64,000 nucleotides of DNA, from assembly GCF_011058215.1 (NCBI RefSeq), contig NZ_JAALFG010000004.1:124001-188000 (forward strand). The letters are read 5' to 3'. Both the position numbers and the translations under genes were made by a program. Shown here in pieces: positions 10,289 to 19,049 of the stretch; the first letter of the stretch is position 1; the number at the start of each line of letters is the position of its first letter. Below the pieces are notes generated by a model. The model did no database searches and was not told the origin of the DNA. It was given only the letters and a program-made list of their open reading frames with translations. This stretch comes from Devosia aurantiaca. Its GTDB lineage: Bacteria > Pseudomonadota > Alphaproteobacteria > Rhizobiales > Devosiaceae.

Positions 10289-10737
10289 ATGCTCACGAAA
10301 AAAGCAAATACGGCCTCAAGGCACTTTCGGCACTTGCGGAAGTCCCGCCCGGCCAGCTTGCCTTTGTGGGTGACATCGCCCGGCGCAACAATATCCCCAA
10401 GAAGTTCCTCGACGCTATCCTCTCAGAACTGCGCAATGCCGGTTTCGTCTATAGCCGGAAGGGCAAGGCGGGCGGCTACAGCCTTGCCCGGCCTGCAGAC
10501 GAGATCAAGATCGGGCACGTGGACCGCGTGCTCGACGGGCCGCTTGCGCCGATCCCTTGCGCCAGCAAGACACGCTATCAGCCCTGCGGCGACTGTGATG
10601 AGGCCACATGCCAAATCCGTCGACTAATGCTGGACGTGCGCAACGCCATTGCCGATGTGCTGGACAATACCAGCCTGACGCAGATGTGCGACATGGGTGG
10701 TCCCGAAGTGCTGATCGCCGAGACCATGACCGCCTGA
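10289..10737 (+). CDS. Rrf2-family transcriptional regulator (frameshifted after codon 5)
   Basis: Small winged-helix regulator, about 149 residues after repair, giving MLTKKSKYGLKALSAL, the canonical Rrf2 start. The recognition region is NNIPKKFLDAILSELRNAGF, with the wing KGKAGGYSLARP. Four cysteines at PCASKTRYQPCGDCDEATC could hold a cofactor as in Fe-S Rrf2 proteins, but this is not proven. The frame is broken in a run of six A (10298-10303), and a seventh restores it. Ribosomal or RNA-polymerase slippage on this run is a possible alternative to sequence error. Sixteen bases upstream of the FAD protein gene, probably co-transcribed. Confidence 0.8.
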
Positions 10738-10753
10738 TCGAGGGGAGGTGCGA

Positions 10754-12103
10754 ATGAGCACCTCCAGCGGCCGGCTTTCCGTCACCATCATCGGCGGTGG
10801 AGCGAGTGGCGTACTGCTCGCCGCCCATCTCCTTCGCAACCGCGATACCGACATTCGCGTGACGCTTATCGAGCGCCGCGGCGAATTCGGCCAGGGCCTT
10901 GCCTATTCGGCCAGCCAACGCGACCACAAGGTTAACGTGCCTGCCCGCGGCATGAGCGCCTTTGCCGATGACCCCGAGCATTTCTGGCGCTGGCTGCAGC
11001 AGCGCGGTTATCCATCGTCGCACGGGTCCTGGGTCTTCGTGCCGCGCCGGCTCTATGGCGCCTACCTCGAACATGTGCTGCGGGAAGCCGGAAAGTCGAA
11101 CCCGGGACGCCTGCTGGTCATGTCAGAAGAGGTCATGGCCGTGCGCGAAAGCAAGAACGGTATCGAGACACTTCTGGCCAATGGCACAAGCGTCGTCAGC
11201 CATAGCGCGGTCCTCGCTGTCGGCCACGAAACGCAGCCGGCCCGCAGCCGCGGCATTGCCGTGCGCGTCGGGTCGGAGAGAGACACGCCGCTTCCCGCCG
11301 ACGCCGAAGTGATGATCCTGGGGTCCGGCCTCAGCATGGTCGACGCCTGGTTGTCGCTGGCCGATGCCAACCATCGCGGACCGATCACCGTCGTGTCGCG
11401 CAACGGACTGCTTCCCAAGGGACATCGCGATGTGCCTCCCCTGAGCATCGATTCCGCCGATGTTCCCTTCGGAACCAGCCTGCCATATTTCATGCGCTGG
11501 TTTCGCGATCTCGTCGACGAAACGAAAAAGCGCGGCGGCGATTGGCGCAGCGTGGTGGACGGACTGCGGCCCTACAACCAGCGGATCTGGCAGAGCTGGT
11601 CCGGCCACACCAAGCGACAGTTCCTGCGTCATCTCAGGCCATGGTGGAATATTCATCGTCACCGCCTGCCGCCGGAATTGCACGAGCGCCTGGTGGCGGC
11701 CGTGGCAAGTGGACAGGTCAAGCTGGTTGCCGCCGAATTCGTGGGCGTCGAGCGTGCCGAAGGGCAGGTGCGGGCCGAAATCCGTCGCCGTGGTTCGAGC
11801 ACGCGGGAGAAGCTCGGTGTGGCGCGGGTCTACGATTGCGGCGGTGTCAGCGTCGACGTGCTGTCGAGCTCAAACCCGGTCATCCGCGATCTCGTCGCCC
11901 ATGGAAGAGCACGCGCCGATGCCCTCAGGATCGGGCTCGACGTCAACGAGCACTGCGCGGTCATCGACCATGCCGGCAAGGTGACCGAAAAGCTGCTGGT
12001 GATCGGCCCGCTGACCCGCGGACGCTTCTTCGAGATCGAGGCTATCCCCGACATCCGGGTCCAGGCGGCAACGCTGGCGGCCCGGATCCTGTCGCACGCT
12101 TAG
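10754..12103 (+). CDS. FAD/NAD(P)-binding oxidoreductase (NAD_binding_9 type)
   Basis: 449-residue flavoprotein-like protein. The dinucleotide-binding motif TIIGGGASGVLLAAHLL is near the N-terminus, followed by GEFGQGLAYS and NVPARGMSAF, typical of the YdhS-like FAD-NAD(P)-binding family. A second dinucleotide-binding motif, MILGSGLSMVDAWLSL, follows near residue 190. ATG at 10754 lies five bases after GGGGAGG. The partner redox reaction is unknown. Co-transcription with an Rrf2 regulator suggests a stress or sulfur/iron-linked role, which is only an inference. Confidence 0.8.
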   Translation: MSTSSGRLSVTIIGGGASGVLLAAHLLRNRDTDIRVTLIERRGEFGQGLAYSASQRDHKVNVPARGMSAFADDPEHFWRWLQQRGYPSSHGSWVFVPRRLYGAYLEHVLREAGKSNPGRLLVMSEEVMAVRESKNGIETLLANGTSVVSHSAVLAVGHETQPARSRGIAVRVGSERDTPLPADAEVMILGSGLSMVDAWLSLADANHRGPITVVSRNGLLPKGHRDVPPLSIDSADVPFGTSLPYFMRWFRDLVDETKKRGGDWRSVVDGLRPYNQRIWQSWSGHTKRQFLRHLRPWWNIHRHRLPPELHERLVAAVASGQVKLVAAEFVGVERAEGQVRAEIRRRGSSTREKLGVARVYDCGGVSVDVLSSSNPVIRDLVAHGRARADALRIGLDVNEHCAVIDHAGKVTEKLLVIGPLTRGRFFEIEAIPDIRVQAATLAARILSHA

Positions 12104-12120
12104 GCGGGGTAGGGCAGGCG

Positions 12121-12911
12121 CTAGCGATCGCGGATCGTCTTGCCTTCATTCTGGCGCGGATAAACGCCGCGGTCTTGAAGGATCGGCACGACCTTTTCGA
12201 CGGACTCTTGGATATCGTCGGGCGCACGAGGGGGCTGCAGCGTATAGCCATCCACCGTGCCATCGGCCCAGTAATCGATCATCGCGTCCGCAACCTCTTC
12301 GGGCGTGCCGAGCAGCAGGCGATGAAAGCCTTCGGAGCGACGCACCGCTTGCCGCGCAGTGAGTTTTTCGTGGGTCAACAATTCCGAGAGGCCATGCCAA
12401 CCGCCATCTGGCGGTTCTGGTCCGGCACGAAGTCGGCGCCATCGAGCACCGCGTCCGGGTCAAAGCTTGCGAGGTCGATCCCGTGATCCTTGGCGAAGCG
12501 GGCCAGCAGGGCGTCTTCAGAGCCGGCGCCACTGAACAATTCATGCTTGCGCAGCGCCTCTTCGCGCGTCTTGCCCAAGATGGCCACGAGGCCCGGCACG
12601 ATCCGGATCGTGGACGGGTCACGCCCAAAGGATACCGCGCGATCCTTGACCTTCTTGCCGAAAGCCTGGCCCGCTTCGCGTGAGAGGATGTTGCAGTAGA
12701 TGATCTCGCCGTGACGAGCCGCAAGGTCGATCCCGCCCTCCGAAGCTCCGGTTTGCGCGATCACCGGATGTCCCTGCGGTCCGCGAGGCACGTTTAGTGG
12801 CCCCTTGATCGCGAAATAATCGCCATTGTGATCGATGGCACGAGCACTAGCGGCGTCCCAGAATTTGTCGGCCGGCACCTCGCCCTCGCGGGCCGGGTCC
12901 AGCTGTCGGCA
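12121..12911 (-). pseudogene. Truncated luciferase-like FMN monooxygenase remnant (NtaA/SoxA family)
   Basis: Only the C-terminal half of a bacterial-luciferase-fold monooxygenase is present. It shows the family block HNGDYFAIKGPLNVPRGPQG with VIAQTGASEGG, and later RLLLGTPEEVADAMIDYW. Upstream of about 12911 a stop codon interrupts the frame, and the roughly 200 N-terminal residues that carry much of the flavin site are absent. A second break at 12384-12385 needs one G on the coding strand to join VGMASR to ELLTHEKL. Unlike other broken genes in the window, the missing N-terminus cannot be repaired by one base, so this is a genuine remnant. Convergent with the flavoprotein gene. Confidence 0.8.
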
Positions 12912-13053
12912 TTAGCATGCATGAGTTGAGTTATGCACTTCCAAAACCGGACGGATTGATGATCTTTCGTTCGGTCAGAAGTCGCCGGTGGCAAGCCATT
13001 TCCGGGGTTTCCGTCAGCGGATTCAGCCTCGCCGGATCAAGATGTCATCGGTC

Positions 13054-13989
13054 TCAACCAAACTGCGACAGGATTGCGCGCCAGCGCTGCCCATCTTTAC
13101 CGGCCTGCAAACGCGCTGCGGCGAGTGCGGTATCGCTGGTGGGGTACGATATGGCGATGCTGGAAAGCTCCTTTGCGATCTCCGCGCCGATGGTTGGATG
13201 GAGCTTCAGCACGCCGCCGATAAAGGCCACCTGTCGTTCACCGGCACGCGTCTCGAGCGCCCGAGCCAGTCGGGCCAGTTCCACACCGGCGTTGCGAAGA
13301 ATTTCGAGGGCGGTGGCGTCGCCCGCCGCGGCCGCTTGCGCGACGCCGACCGCCAGGGCGCCGATCCGTCCGCGGTCGCCGCCATAAACATATTGGCGAA
13401 CATGGTGCCATTCGTTGCCGCCGATCAGGGCCAACAGCGCCTCTGCCAGCTGGTGCACCTCGGCGAACGAGCCGGTGCGGTCCAGCACGCGGTAGATCGC
13501 GTCGAGGGCGCGAAGTGCGATCCAGCTGCCGGATCCCGCATCGTCGATGAGGATGCCGCGGCCACCCACCCGGGTCATGGTCCCGTCCGACGCGATATGA
13601 ACGCCGATGGAGCCGGTGCCGGCCGAAACCAGATGGCCTTCGCCCGGCTGAAACTGCGCTGCAAAGGCAAGAACGATATCGTCGGTGAGCAGCAGCTGCG
13701 CCGGCGCCAGCCCCAGCACTTCCTTGGCAAGTGCGCCGATTTCCGTCGCGGCGGCGCTACCAAAGCCCGTCAATCCGCCCACCATCCCGACCGCCACAAG
13801 GTCATTCGCCGCGAGCGCCGCTGCGACTTGCGCCAGAGCCGTGCCCAGCCGCTGCCGTTCGGCTGGATTGAACACATGCGCCGTCGCGCCATCGACGCTG
13901 CCACGCGCCACCACCTGTCCATTCGGGTCGCAGGCGACCCAGCGACTGGCCGTGCCGCCGACGTCGAAGCCAAGATGCACCTCTTTCAT
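13054..13989 (-). CDS. BadF/BadG/BcrA/BcrD-type sugar kinase (probable N-acetylglucosamine kinase)
   Basis: 311-residue ASKHA-fold kinase. The phosphate-1 loop GFDVGGTASRWVA opens the protein, phosphate-2 is SAGTGSIGVHI, and GGRGILIDDAGSGSWI is the hallmark of the GlcNAc-kinase-like subgroup. Its ATG overlaps the nanE stop (ATGA). Being with nanE and a sugar importer, it most likely phosphorylates imported GlcNAc, ManNAc or a related amino sugar to the 6-phosphate. Last gene of the minus-strand operon that starts at 18865. Confidence 0.85.
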   Translation of the reverse strand: MKEVHLGFDVGGTASRWVACDPNGQVVARGSVDGATAHVFNPAERQRLGTALAQVAAALAANDLVAVGMVGGLTGFGSAAATEIGALAKEVLGLAPAQLLLTDDIVLAFAAQFQPGEGHLVSAGTGSIGVHIASDGTMTRVGGRGILIDDAGSGSWIALRALDAIYRVLDRTGSFAEVHQLAEALLALIGGNEWHHVRQYVYGGDRGRIGALAVGVAQAAAAGDATALEILRNAGVELARLARALETRAGERQVAFIGGVLKLHPTIGAEIAKELSSIAISYPTSDTALAAARLQAGKDGQRWRAILSQFG

Positions 13990-14651
13990 TTGGGCACGCC
14001 CTGCTGGACAAAGCTTCGCGTGATCTCCCGCGGATTGGTGATCATGGTGCCCACGACCACCGCATGCGCGCCGGCTGTGAAAGCCTGGCGCACCAGATCA
14101 GGCGTGTTGAAGCGGCCTTCGGCCACAACCGGCACCGCGAGCCGTCCAGCTAAGGTTTCCAGCAATCGCAGATCAGGCTCGTCCGGCTTGGGCAAGGTGG
14201 CTTCGGTATAGCCCGAAAGCGTGGTGGCGACATAGTCGGCGCCCCAGCCGGCGGCCTTGATACCTTCTTCAAATGTCGAGATATCGGCAAAAACCTCGGC
14301 GCCTATTTCATCCTTGATGCGGCGGATCAACACGCTCGGATGCTCGCCGTCGCGCGCACGTTCCGTGCAGTCGAGCGCGACGATGGCCGCGCCGGCCTCG
14401 ACAATGGCCGCGGCCGAGACAAAATCGGGCGTAATGTAGACTGGATAGCGGTCCGAAAAGACCTTGTTTATGCCGATCACCTTTAGCCCCGCCTCGGCAA
14501 CCGCAGCGACATCCGCCGGCCCATTGGCGCGGATGGCCACCGCGCCGCCGTCGCGCGCGGCCAGCGCCATGGCGCCCATGAACTGCGGGCCATGCAGCGG
14601 ATTGTCCGCCCGCGCCTGGCAGGACACGATGAGTCCTCTGGGCAACGTCAC
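13986..14651 (-). CDS. nanE: N-acetylmannosamine-6-phosphate 2-epimerase
   Basis: Converts ManNAc-6-P to GlcNAc-6-P. 221-residue TIM-barrel protein with GLIVSCQARADNPLHGP at the N-terminus, GINKVFSDRYPVYITP, ALDCTERARDGEHP, and the phosphate-binding end VVAEGRFNTP plus HAVVVGTMITNP (quoted in part). GTG at 14651 overlaps the permease stop (GTGA). No upstream sialate lyase is in this operon, so ManNAc is presumably imported directly by the adjacent ABC system or made elsewhere. Confidence 0.92.
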   Translation of the reverse strand: MTLPRGLIVSCQARADNPLHGPQFMGAMALAARDGGAVAIRANGPADVAAVAEAGLKVIGINKVFSDRYPVYITPDFVSAAAIVEAGAAIVALDCTERARDGEHPSVLIRRIKDEIGAEVFADISTFEEGIKAAGWGADYVATTLSGYTEATLPKPDEPDLRLLETLAGRLAVPVVAEGRFNTPDLVRQAFTAGAHAVVVGTMITNPREITRSFVQQGVPK

Positions 14652-15511
14652 TTGATGGCGCCCGAGGTCATGCCGGCAATGAACTGCCGCGACAGCACGA
14701 TATAGATGATGATGATCGGCGCAGCCGAAAGCGTCAGGCCCGAGAACAGCACGCCCCAGTCGGTCGTGTATTCGCCCATGAAGGTGGTGAGGCCCTGGGG
14801 CAGGGTCTTCAAACTGTCGTTCTGGATAAAGACCAGCGGGAAAAAGAAGTCGTTCCAGATCGGCACGACATTCTGGATGCCGGCAATGACCATGGCGGGC
14901 CGCACCAGCGGCAGCATGATCGACCACATGATGCGGGCTTCCGAAGCGCCATCCATGCGGGCGGCATCCTCGAGCTCGTTGGGCAGGGTGCGGATGAAGC
15001 CGGTCATGATGAAGACCGTCGAGGGCAGGCCCATGGCGGTATAAACGAAGATGAGGCTGAGCTGATTGTTGAGGATCGAAAGGTCCCGCATCAGCATGAA
15101 GAGCGGGATGATGGCGAGCTTGAGCGGCAGCGTCAGGCCGGCCAAAAAGAACATCAGGATGAAACTGGCGCCGGTAAAGGCATAGCGGCCGATGGCATAG
15201 GCGGCCATGGTGCCCAGCGTCAGGATCAGAACCATCGAGGCGCCGGTGACCAGGAACGAATTAAGCAGGTAACGCAGGAAGTTGGTTTCGGACCAGATTT
15301 TGATGAAGTTCTGGACCTGGCTGAAGTCCGGAATGCCGAAGGGCGACTGGAAGATTTGCGGCGTGGTCTTGAATGCCGAAAACACCATGATGACGATCGG
15401 CGCCAGCATCAGGATGGTGTTGGCGATGAGGATGATCTGCAGCAAGCCATCGCGGCCCAGCGTGCCGAGAATGCCCCGGCGATCATAATAATTGGTGGTG
15501 GCCACGCTCAT
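14648..15511 (-). CDS. Sugar ABC importer permease, MalG-like
   Basis: 287-residue inner-membrane subunit of a CUT1-type sugar importer. Six hydrophobic segments are expected. The EAA coupling motif is seen around LEDAARMDGASEARIMWSIMLP (quoted in part), and the C-terminus is RQFIAGMTSGAIK, typical for MalG/UgpE-like proteins. The ATG at 15511 overlaps the stop of the MalF-like gene (ATGA), and its own stop overlaps nanE. Confidence 0.92.
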   Translation of the reverse strand: MSVATTNYYDRRGILGTLGRDGLLQIILIANTILMLAPIVIMVFSAFKTTPQIFQSPFGIPDFSQVQNFIKIWSETNFLRYLLNSFLVTGASMVLILTLGTMAAYAIGRYAFTGASFILMFFLAGLTLPLKLAIIPLFMLMRDLSILNNQLSLIFVYTAMGLPSTVFIMTGFIRTLPNELEDAARMDGASEARIMWSIMLPLVRPAMVIAGIQNVVPIWNDFFFPLVFIQNDSLKTLPQGLTTFMGEYTTDWGVLFSGLTLSAAPIIIIYIVLSRQFIAGMTSGAIK

Positions 15512-16428
15512 AGCTGGATTTCCCGGGCGCGCAGGCGCGTGGTGATGACGGCAGCAATCGCGGCGATGAAGATGAAGATCAGGACCGCGAGAGCCGACCC
15601 AAGGCCGAAATCCTGCTGGCCGGCTGAGACATTGCCGAAGGCTGTGCGGTAGAAATAAAGGCCCAGCACATCCGTGGAGCCGAAGGGCGAGCCGTCGAGC
15701 CCGCCCATGATATAGGGCAGCTCGAACCAGTTGAACGCGCCCACGAACAGCAGCGTGAAGACGATGGTGGCGCTGGGGGCGACCAGCGGCCAGACGATCT
15801 TGGTGATCTTGACCCATTCGCTTTCCGTTTCCATGCGCACGGCGTCGAGGATTTCGCCGGGAATGCGCTGCATACCGGCAAGAAAGACGAGGGTCGGAAA
15901 GCCCACCATATGCCAGGCTTGCGCCGCGATGATGCTCCAGAGCGCGGTGCCCGATTGTCCGAGCCAGGGCTGCGCCCACTCGCCAAGGCCAATGCTCTTG
16001 AGGCTGATATTAACGACACCAAAAAGCGGGTGATAAAAGAGCTTGAACAGGTAAGCGACAATGATGGTCGAGAGCACCACGGGCAGGAACACCGCGATAC
16101 GGTGGAACCGGGCACCGGGCAGTTCGCGCCAGAGCGCATAGGCCAGGATAAAACCCAAGCCGTTCTGCAGGACCATCAGCGCGAAGAAGACGATGATGTT
16201 GTTCTTGAAGGCATTGAGCGTCCAGCTGCGATAGGGCTCGACAAACAAGACCGTATGAAAGTTTTCGAGGCCGACGAAGTCGAGGCGACGCAATCCCTGC
16301 CAGTCGAAGAAGGCGTAAGCGAAAGCCGAGATGATCGGATAAACGATGAACAGCGCCACAAAGCACAGCGGCGGCACGATCAGAACCGTGATCCAAAGGC
16401 CGCGGCCGGTCATCCGAAATTGGGGCAT
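15508..16428 (-). CDS. Sugar ABC importer permease, MalF-like
   Basis: 306-residue partner permease starting MPQFRMTGRGLW at ATG 16428. In-frame sequence further upstream covers a hairpin and non-coding bases, so this start is chosen although its ribosome site is weak. Coupling motif near ILDAVRMETESEWVKITKIVWP (quoted in part). Lies between the binding-protein gene and the MalG-like gene. Confidence 0.9.
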   Translation of the reverse strand: MPQFRMTGRGLWITVLIVPPLCFVALFIVYPIISAFAYAFFDWQGLRRLDFVGLENFHTVLFVEPYRSWTLNAFKNNIIVFFALMVLQNGLGFILAYALWRELPGARFHRIAVFLPVVLSTIIVAYLFKLFYHPLFGVVNISLKSIGLGEWAQPWLGQSGTALWSIIAAQAWHMVGFPTLVFLAGMQRIPGEILDAVRMETESEWVKITKIVWPLVAPSATIVFTLLFVGAFNWFELPYIMGGLDGSPFGSTDVLGLYFYRTAFGNVSAGQQDFGLGSALAVLIFIFIAAIAAVITTRLRAREIQL

Positions 16429-16451
16429 CGAGGGCTCGCTGAGGTGAGGGT

Positions 16452-16491
16452 GGGGTGGAGCTGCGAGCCGGAGGACCCGATGCTCCACCCC
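16452..16491 (-). promoter_or_regulatory. Intra-operon stem-loop after binding-protein gene
   Basis: A perfect ten-base inverted repeat, GGGGTGGAGC / GCTCCACCCC with a 20-base loop, sits between the binding-protein stop and the MalF-like start. It lacks a U tract and probably stabilises the upstream mRNA or limits read-through into the permeases. Confidence 0.65.
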
Positions 16492-16513
16492 GCAAGGCGG
16501 AGGGAGTGGCCGC

Positions 16514-17752
16514 CTAGTTCTGGAAGGGCTCGTACCAAGCGGCAAGGCCGGTGGTCAGCGCTTCGCCGATCGCTTCGGGCGTGGTTTCACCCGAGAACAG
16601 CTTTTGCATTTCAGCCTGGATCAGGACCGAGCCCGAGGGTTCGCCATAGCGGAAGTGGGCGAGCATCAGATAAGGAATCGAGGACTGGTTGAGCTCGTTG
16701 ACCTCGGCCAACAAGGGGTTGTCGAAGGTGACGTTCGGAATGGTCGAGATGTTGTTGAGCGTGTTGGCAAAGGCCTGGCCGAATTCCTGGCTCGCCAGGT
16801 AGTTGACGAAGGTGATCGCCGCTTCCTTGTTGGGCGTCGCCGCATTCACCGCATAGCCGCCGTCGAAGTATAGGCCGACAAGCTTTGCGTCTTCCGCGGT
16901 TTCGCCTGGCGCTGCAAAGACACCCAGTTCGATATCGGGATTTTGCGCTTTGAAGGTCGCGAGCTCATAGGAACCGCCGACAAACATCGCGGCCATACCC
17001 GAAGAGAATAGCTGCTGGGCCGATGGGTAGTCGAGGCCGATAAAGCCATCGGGGAAGTATTCCTGGGCCAGTTCGTTGACCGATGTCAGGGCCGAGGTGA
17101 AGCGCGCATCGGTGAAGTCGGCAGTGCCGGCCATCAGTTCGTCATAGAATTCCTTGCCCATCAGCGAAGACCCGAGGCCGAAGGTTACGGTCTCGTTCTG
17201 CCAGGCGGTGGCGGTGCCGTTGGCGAAGGGGATGATGCCGGCGTCCTTAAGCTTTTGGCTTGCCGCCATCAACTCGTCCCAAGTCTGCGGCTCCTCGATG
17301 CCGTTATCGGCGAAGATCGTGGCGTTGTAGATCACGAGCTGGGTCTGGCTTGCGAACGGGACCGCGTAGATCTTGCTATCGGCGCGAACGCTTTCAGCAG
17401 CGATTGCGGGAGCGGCAAATTCGGCCAGGGCAGGGACGCTCTCAGTCGTCAGCTCTTCGAGATAGCCGGCCACCGCAACGTTCTCGAGCCCGCCATAGGC
17501 GCGCACCATCATCACGTCCGGACCGGTGCCGCCGGCCAGCGCGGTCGAGAGGATGGTGTTGTAGTTGGTTGCTTCAAAGGTTTCGAAGGTGACGGTGATG
17601 CCGGGATTGGCCGCTTCGAACGTGTCGATGAACTGCTCGTAGGCAGCGCGGTCTTCCTGGCGCCAGCTCCAGAACGTCAGGTCCTGGGCGAAGGCTGGGG
17701 CAGCGACAAGCACGGCGCTCAAGATAGCCCCGGTGCGAAGTATGGTTTTCAT
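16514..17752 (-). CDS. Sugar ABC importer substrate-binding protein, SBP family 1
   Basis: 412-residue periplasmic binding protein. ATG at 17752 follows AAGGGAATCC and opens a signal peptide ending APAFAQ. The mature part begins DLTFWSWRQEDRAAYEQF, with AGGTGPDVMMVRAYGG and the hinge region AMFVGGSYELATF, all typical of CUT1 sugar binders. Co-operonic with nanE and a BadF-type kinase, and controlled next to an RpiR regulator, so an amino sugar such as GlcNAc, ManNAc or a chito/muro-saccharide is the likely ligand. Confidence 0.9.
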   Translation of the reverse strand: MKTILRTGAILSAVLVAAPAFAQDLTFWSWRQEDRAAYEQFIDTFEAANPGITVTFETFEATNYNTILSTALAGGTGPDVMMVRAYGGLENVAVAGYLEELTTESVPALAEFAAPAIAAESVRADSKIYAVPFASQTQLVIYNATIFADNGIEEPQTWDELMAASQKLKDAGIIPFANGTATAWQNETVTFGLGSSLMGKEFYDELMAGTADFTDARFTSALTSVNELAQEYFPDGFIGLDYPSAQQLFSSGMAAMFVGGSYELATFKAQNPDIELGVFAAPGETAEDAKLVGLYFDGGYAVNAATPNKEAAITFVNYLASQEFGQAFANTLNNISTIPNVTFDNPLLAEVNELNQSSIPYLMLAHFRYGEPSGSVLIQAEMQKLFSGETTPEAIGEALTTGLAAWYEPFQN

Positions 17753-17803
17753 CTGGATTCCCTTCCCTTGAAAACGTCTCGAAATGGTCCCTTGCAACCC
17801 CGG

Positions 17804-18865
17804 TCAGGGGTCGAGCCGCCGTCCATCCTCGGCGGAAAAGTAGTGCGCTGCGCCGGGCGTGACCGAAACGGTCACAGCCTCGTCTGGCGTATAGAGGTCG
17901 TTGGGCGTGGTGCGGGCCGAGAGCAGCGTGCCATTGGCAAGGCGAACATAGACGTAGGCGTTATCGCCCAGATACTCGGTATATTCGACGCGACCGGCAA
18001 AGCCCTCGCTGGCGCTGCGGTGGAGCTGCACACCGTCGGGCCGCAAGCCGAGCTTTAGTGCGCCAGGGCCGGGCAGGGTACCTGCGGCAACCGATCCTCC
18101 GTTCGCCATCGCCAAGCGGTCACCCTCGTGCGTGACGTCGACCAGCGTCATGCGCGGCGAGCCGATAAAGGTCGCGACGAACGTGTTGGCCGGTGTCTCG
18201 TAGAGTTCTCGCGGCGAGCCGACCTGCTCGATCCTGCCATTGTTCATGACGACGATCTTGTCGGCCAGGGTCATGGCTTCGACCTGGTCATGCGTCACAT
18301 AGATCATGGTGCCGCCGATCTCGCGGTGGAGCTTGGCGATTTCGAGCCGCACCTCGGAGCGCAAGGCTGCGTCGAGGTTGGAAAGCGGCTCATCCAGCAG
18401 AAACACGTCGGGCTTGCGCACCAGCGCGCGGCCGATGGCAACGCGTTGGCGCTGGCCGCCGGAAAGCTCGCGCGGCTTGCGCTTCAACAGGGCTTCGAGC
18501 CGAAGCATTTGCGCCGCTTCGGCGATGCGCCGCTCCACCTCTGCCTTGTCGAGTCCCATGAGGCGGGCGCCAAAGGCCATGTTCTCGTAGACGTCCATAT
18601 GCGGATAAAGCGCATAGGACTGGAACACCATCGCAATGCCACGCCGCGATGGGGCGACATCGTTCATGCGGTGGCCATTAAGGACGAACTCGCCATCGCT
18701 GATCGGATCAAGTCCGGCAATCAGGCGCAGTAGAGTAGACTTGCCGCAACCCGAAGGACCCACAAAGACCACGAACTCGCGGTCGCCGATCTCAAGATCA
18801 ATGCCGTGAAGAACCTCGGTGTCGCGAAACCGCTTCTTGATACCGCGAAGCGAAAGTTGGGCCAC
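17804..18865 (-). CDS. Sugar ABC importer ATPase, UgpC/MalK-like
   Basis: 353-residue ATPase with Walker A GPSGCGKSTLLRL, signature LSGGQRQRVAIGRA, Walker B VFLLDEPLSNLD and a C-terminal TOBE domain containing LGLRPDGVQL. GTG at 18865 has GGAGGAAC six bases upstream. The longer in-frame start at 18946 would cover the operator at 18930-18944, so it is rejected. First gene of the operon ATPase-SBP-permease-permease-nanE-kinase. Confidence 0.92.
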   Translation of the reverse strand: MAQLSLRGIKKRFRDTEVLHGIDLEIGDREFVVFVGPSGCGKSTLLRLIAGLDPISDGEFVLNGHRMNDVAPSRRGIAMVFQSYALYPHMDVYENMAFGARLMGLDKAEVERRIAEAAQMLRLEALLKRKPRELSGGQRQRVAIGRALVRKPDVFLLDEPLSNLDAALRSEVRLEIAKLHREIGGTMIYVTHDQVEAMTLADKIVVMNNGRIEQVGSPRELYETPANTFVATFIGSPRMTLVDVTHEGDRLAMANGGSVAAGTLPGPGALKLGLRPDGVQLHRSASEGFAGRVEYTEYLGDNAYVYVRLANGTLLSARTTPNDLYTPDEAVTVSVTPGAAHYFSAEDGRRLDP

Positions 18866-18929
18866 GAAAAGTTCCTCCACCAGACCCGCCCCACGCAGGT
18901 CCTGAAGGCATTCATGCAAATGCCATGAT

Positions 18930-18944
18930 GGAATACTAAATTCC
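18930..18944. promoter_or_regulatory. Candidate RpiR operator upstream of sugar importer operon
   Basis: GGAATACTAAATTCC fits the palindrome GGAATA-N3-TATTCC with one mismatch and is flanked by a T/A pair that extends the symmetry. It is about 65 bases upstream of the ATPase start. The same motif occurs, perfectly, at 20016-20030 on the other side of the RpiR gene. Confidence 0.65.
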
Positions 18945-19049
18945 AATTTTTCATTGTGTCAAGAATATCCGATCACGATGCAGATCGCAGGTTTCTGACA
19001 CATCGCCCAGGCAGCATCCATTCATCGAACGGGTCTAGGACCCCGCCCG

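Noticed and set aside
16452-16491. Stem-loops after binding-protein genes as full terminators
   Set aside because: They lack U tracts and lie inside operons whose downstream genes have coupled starts, so read-through is needed.
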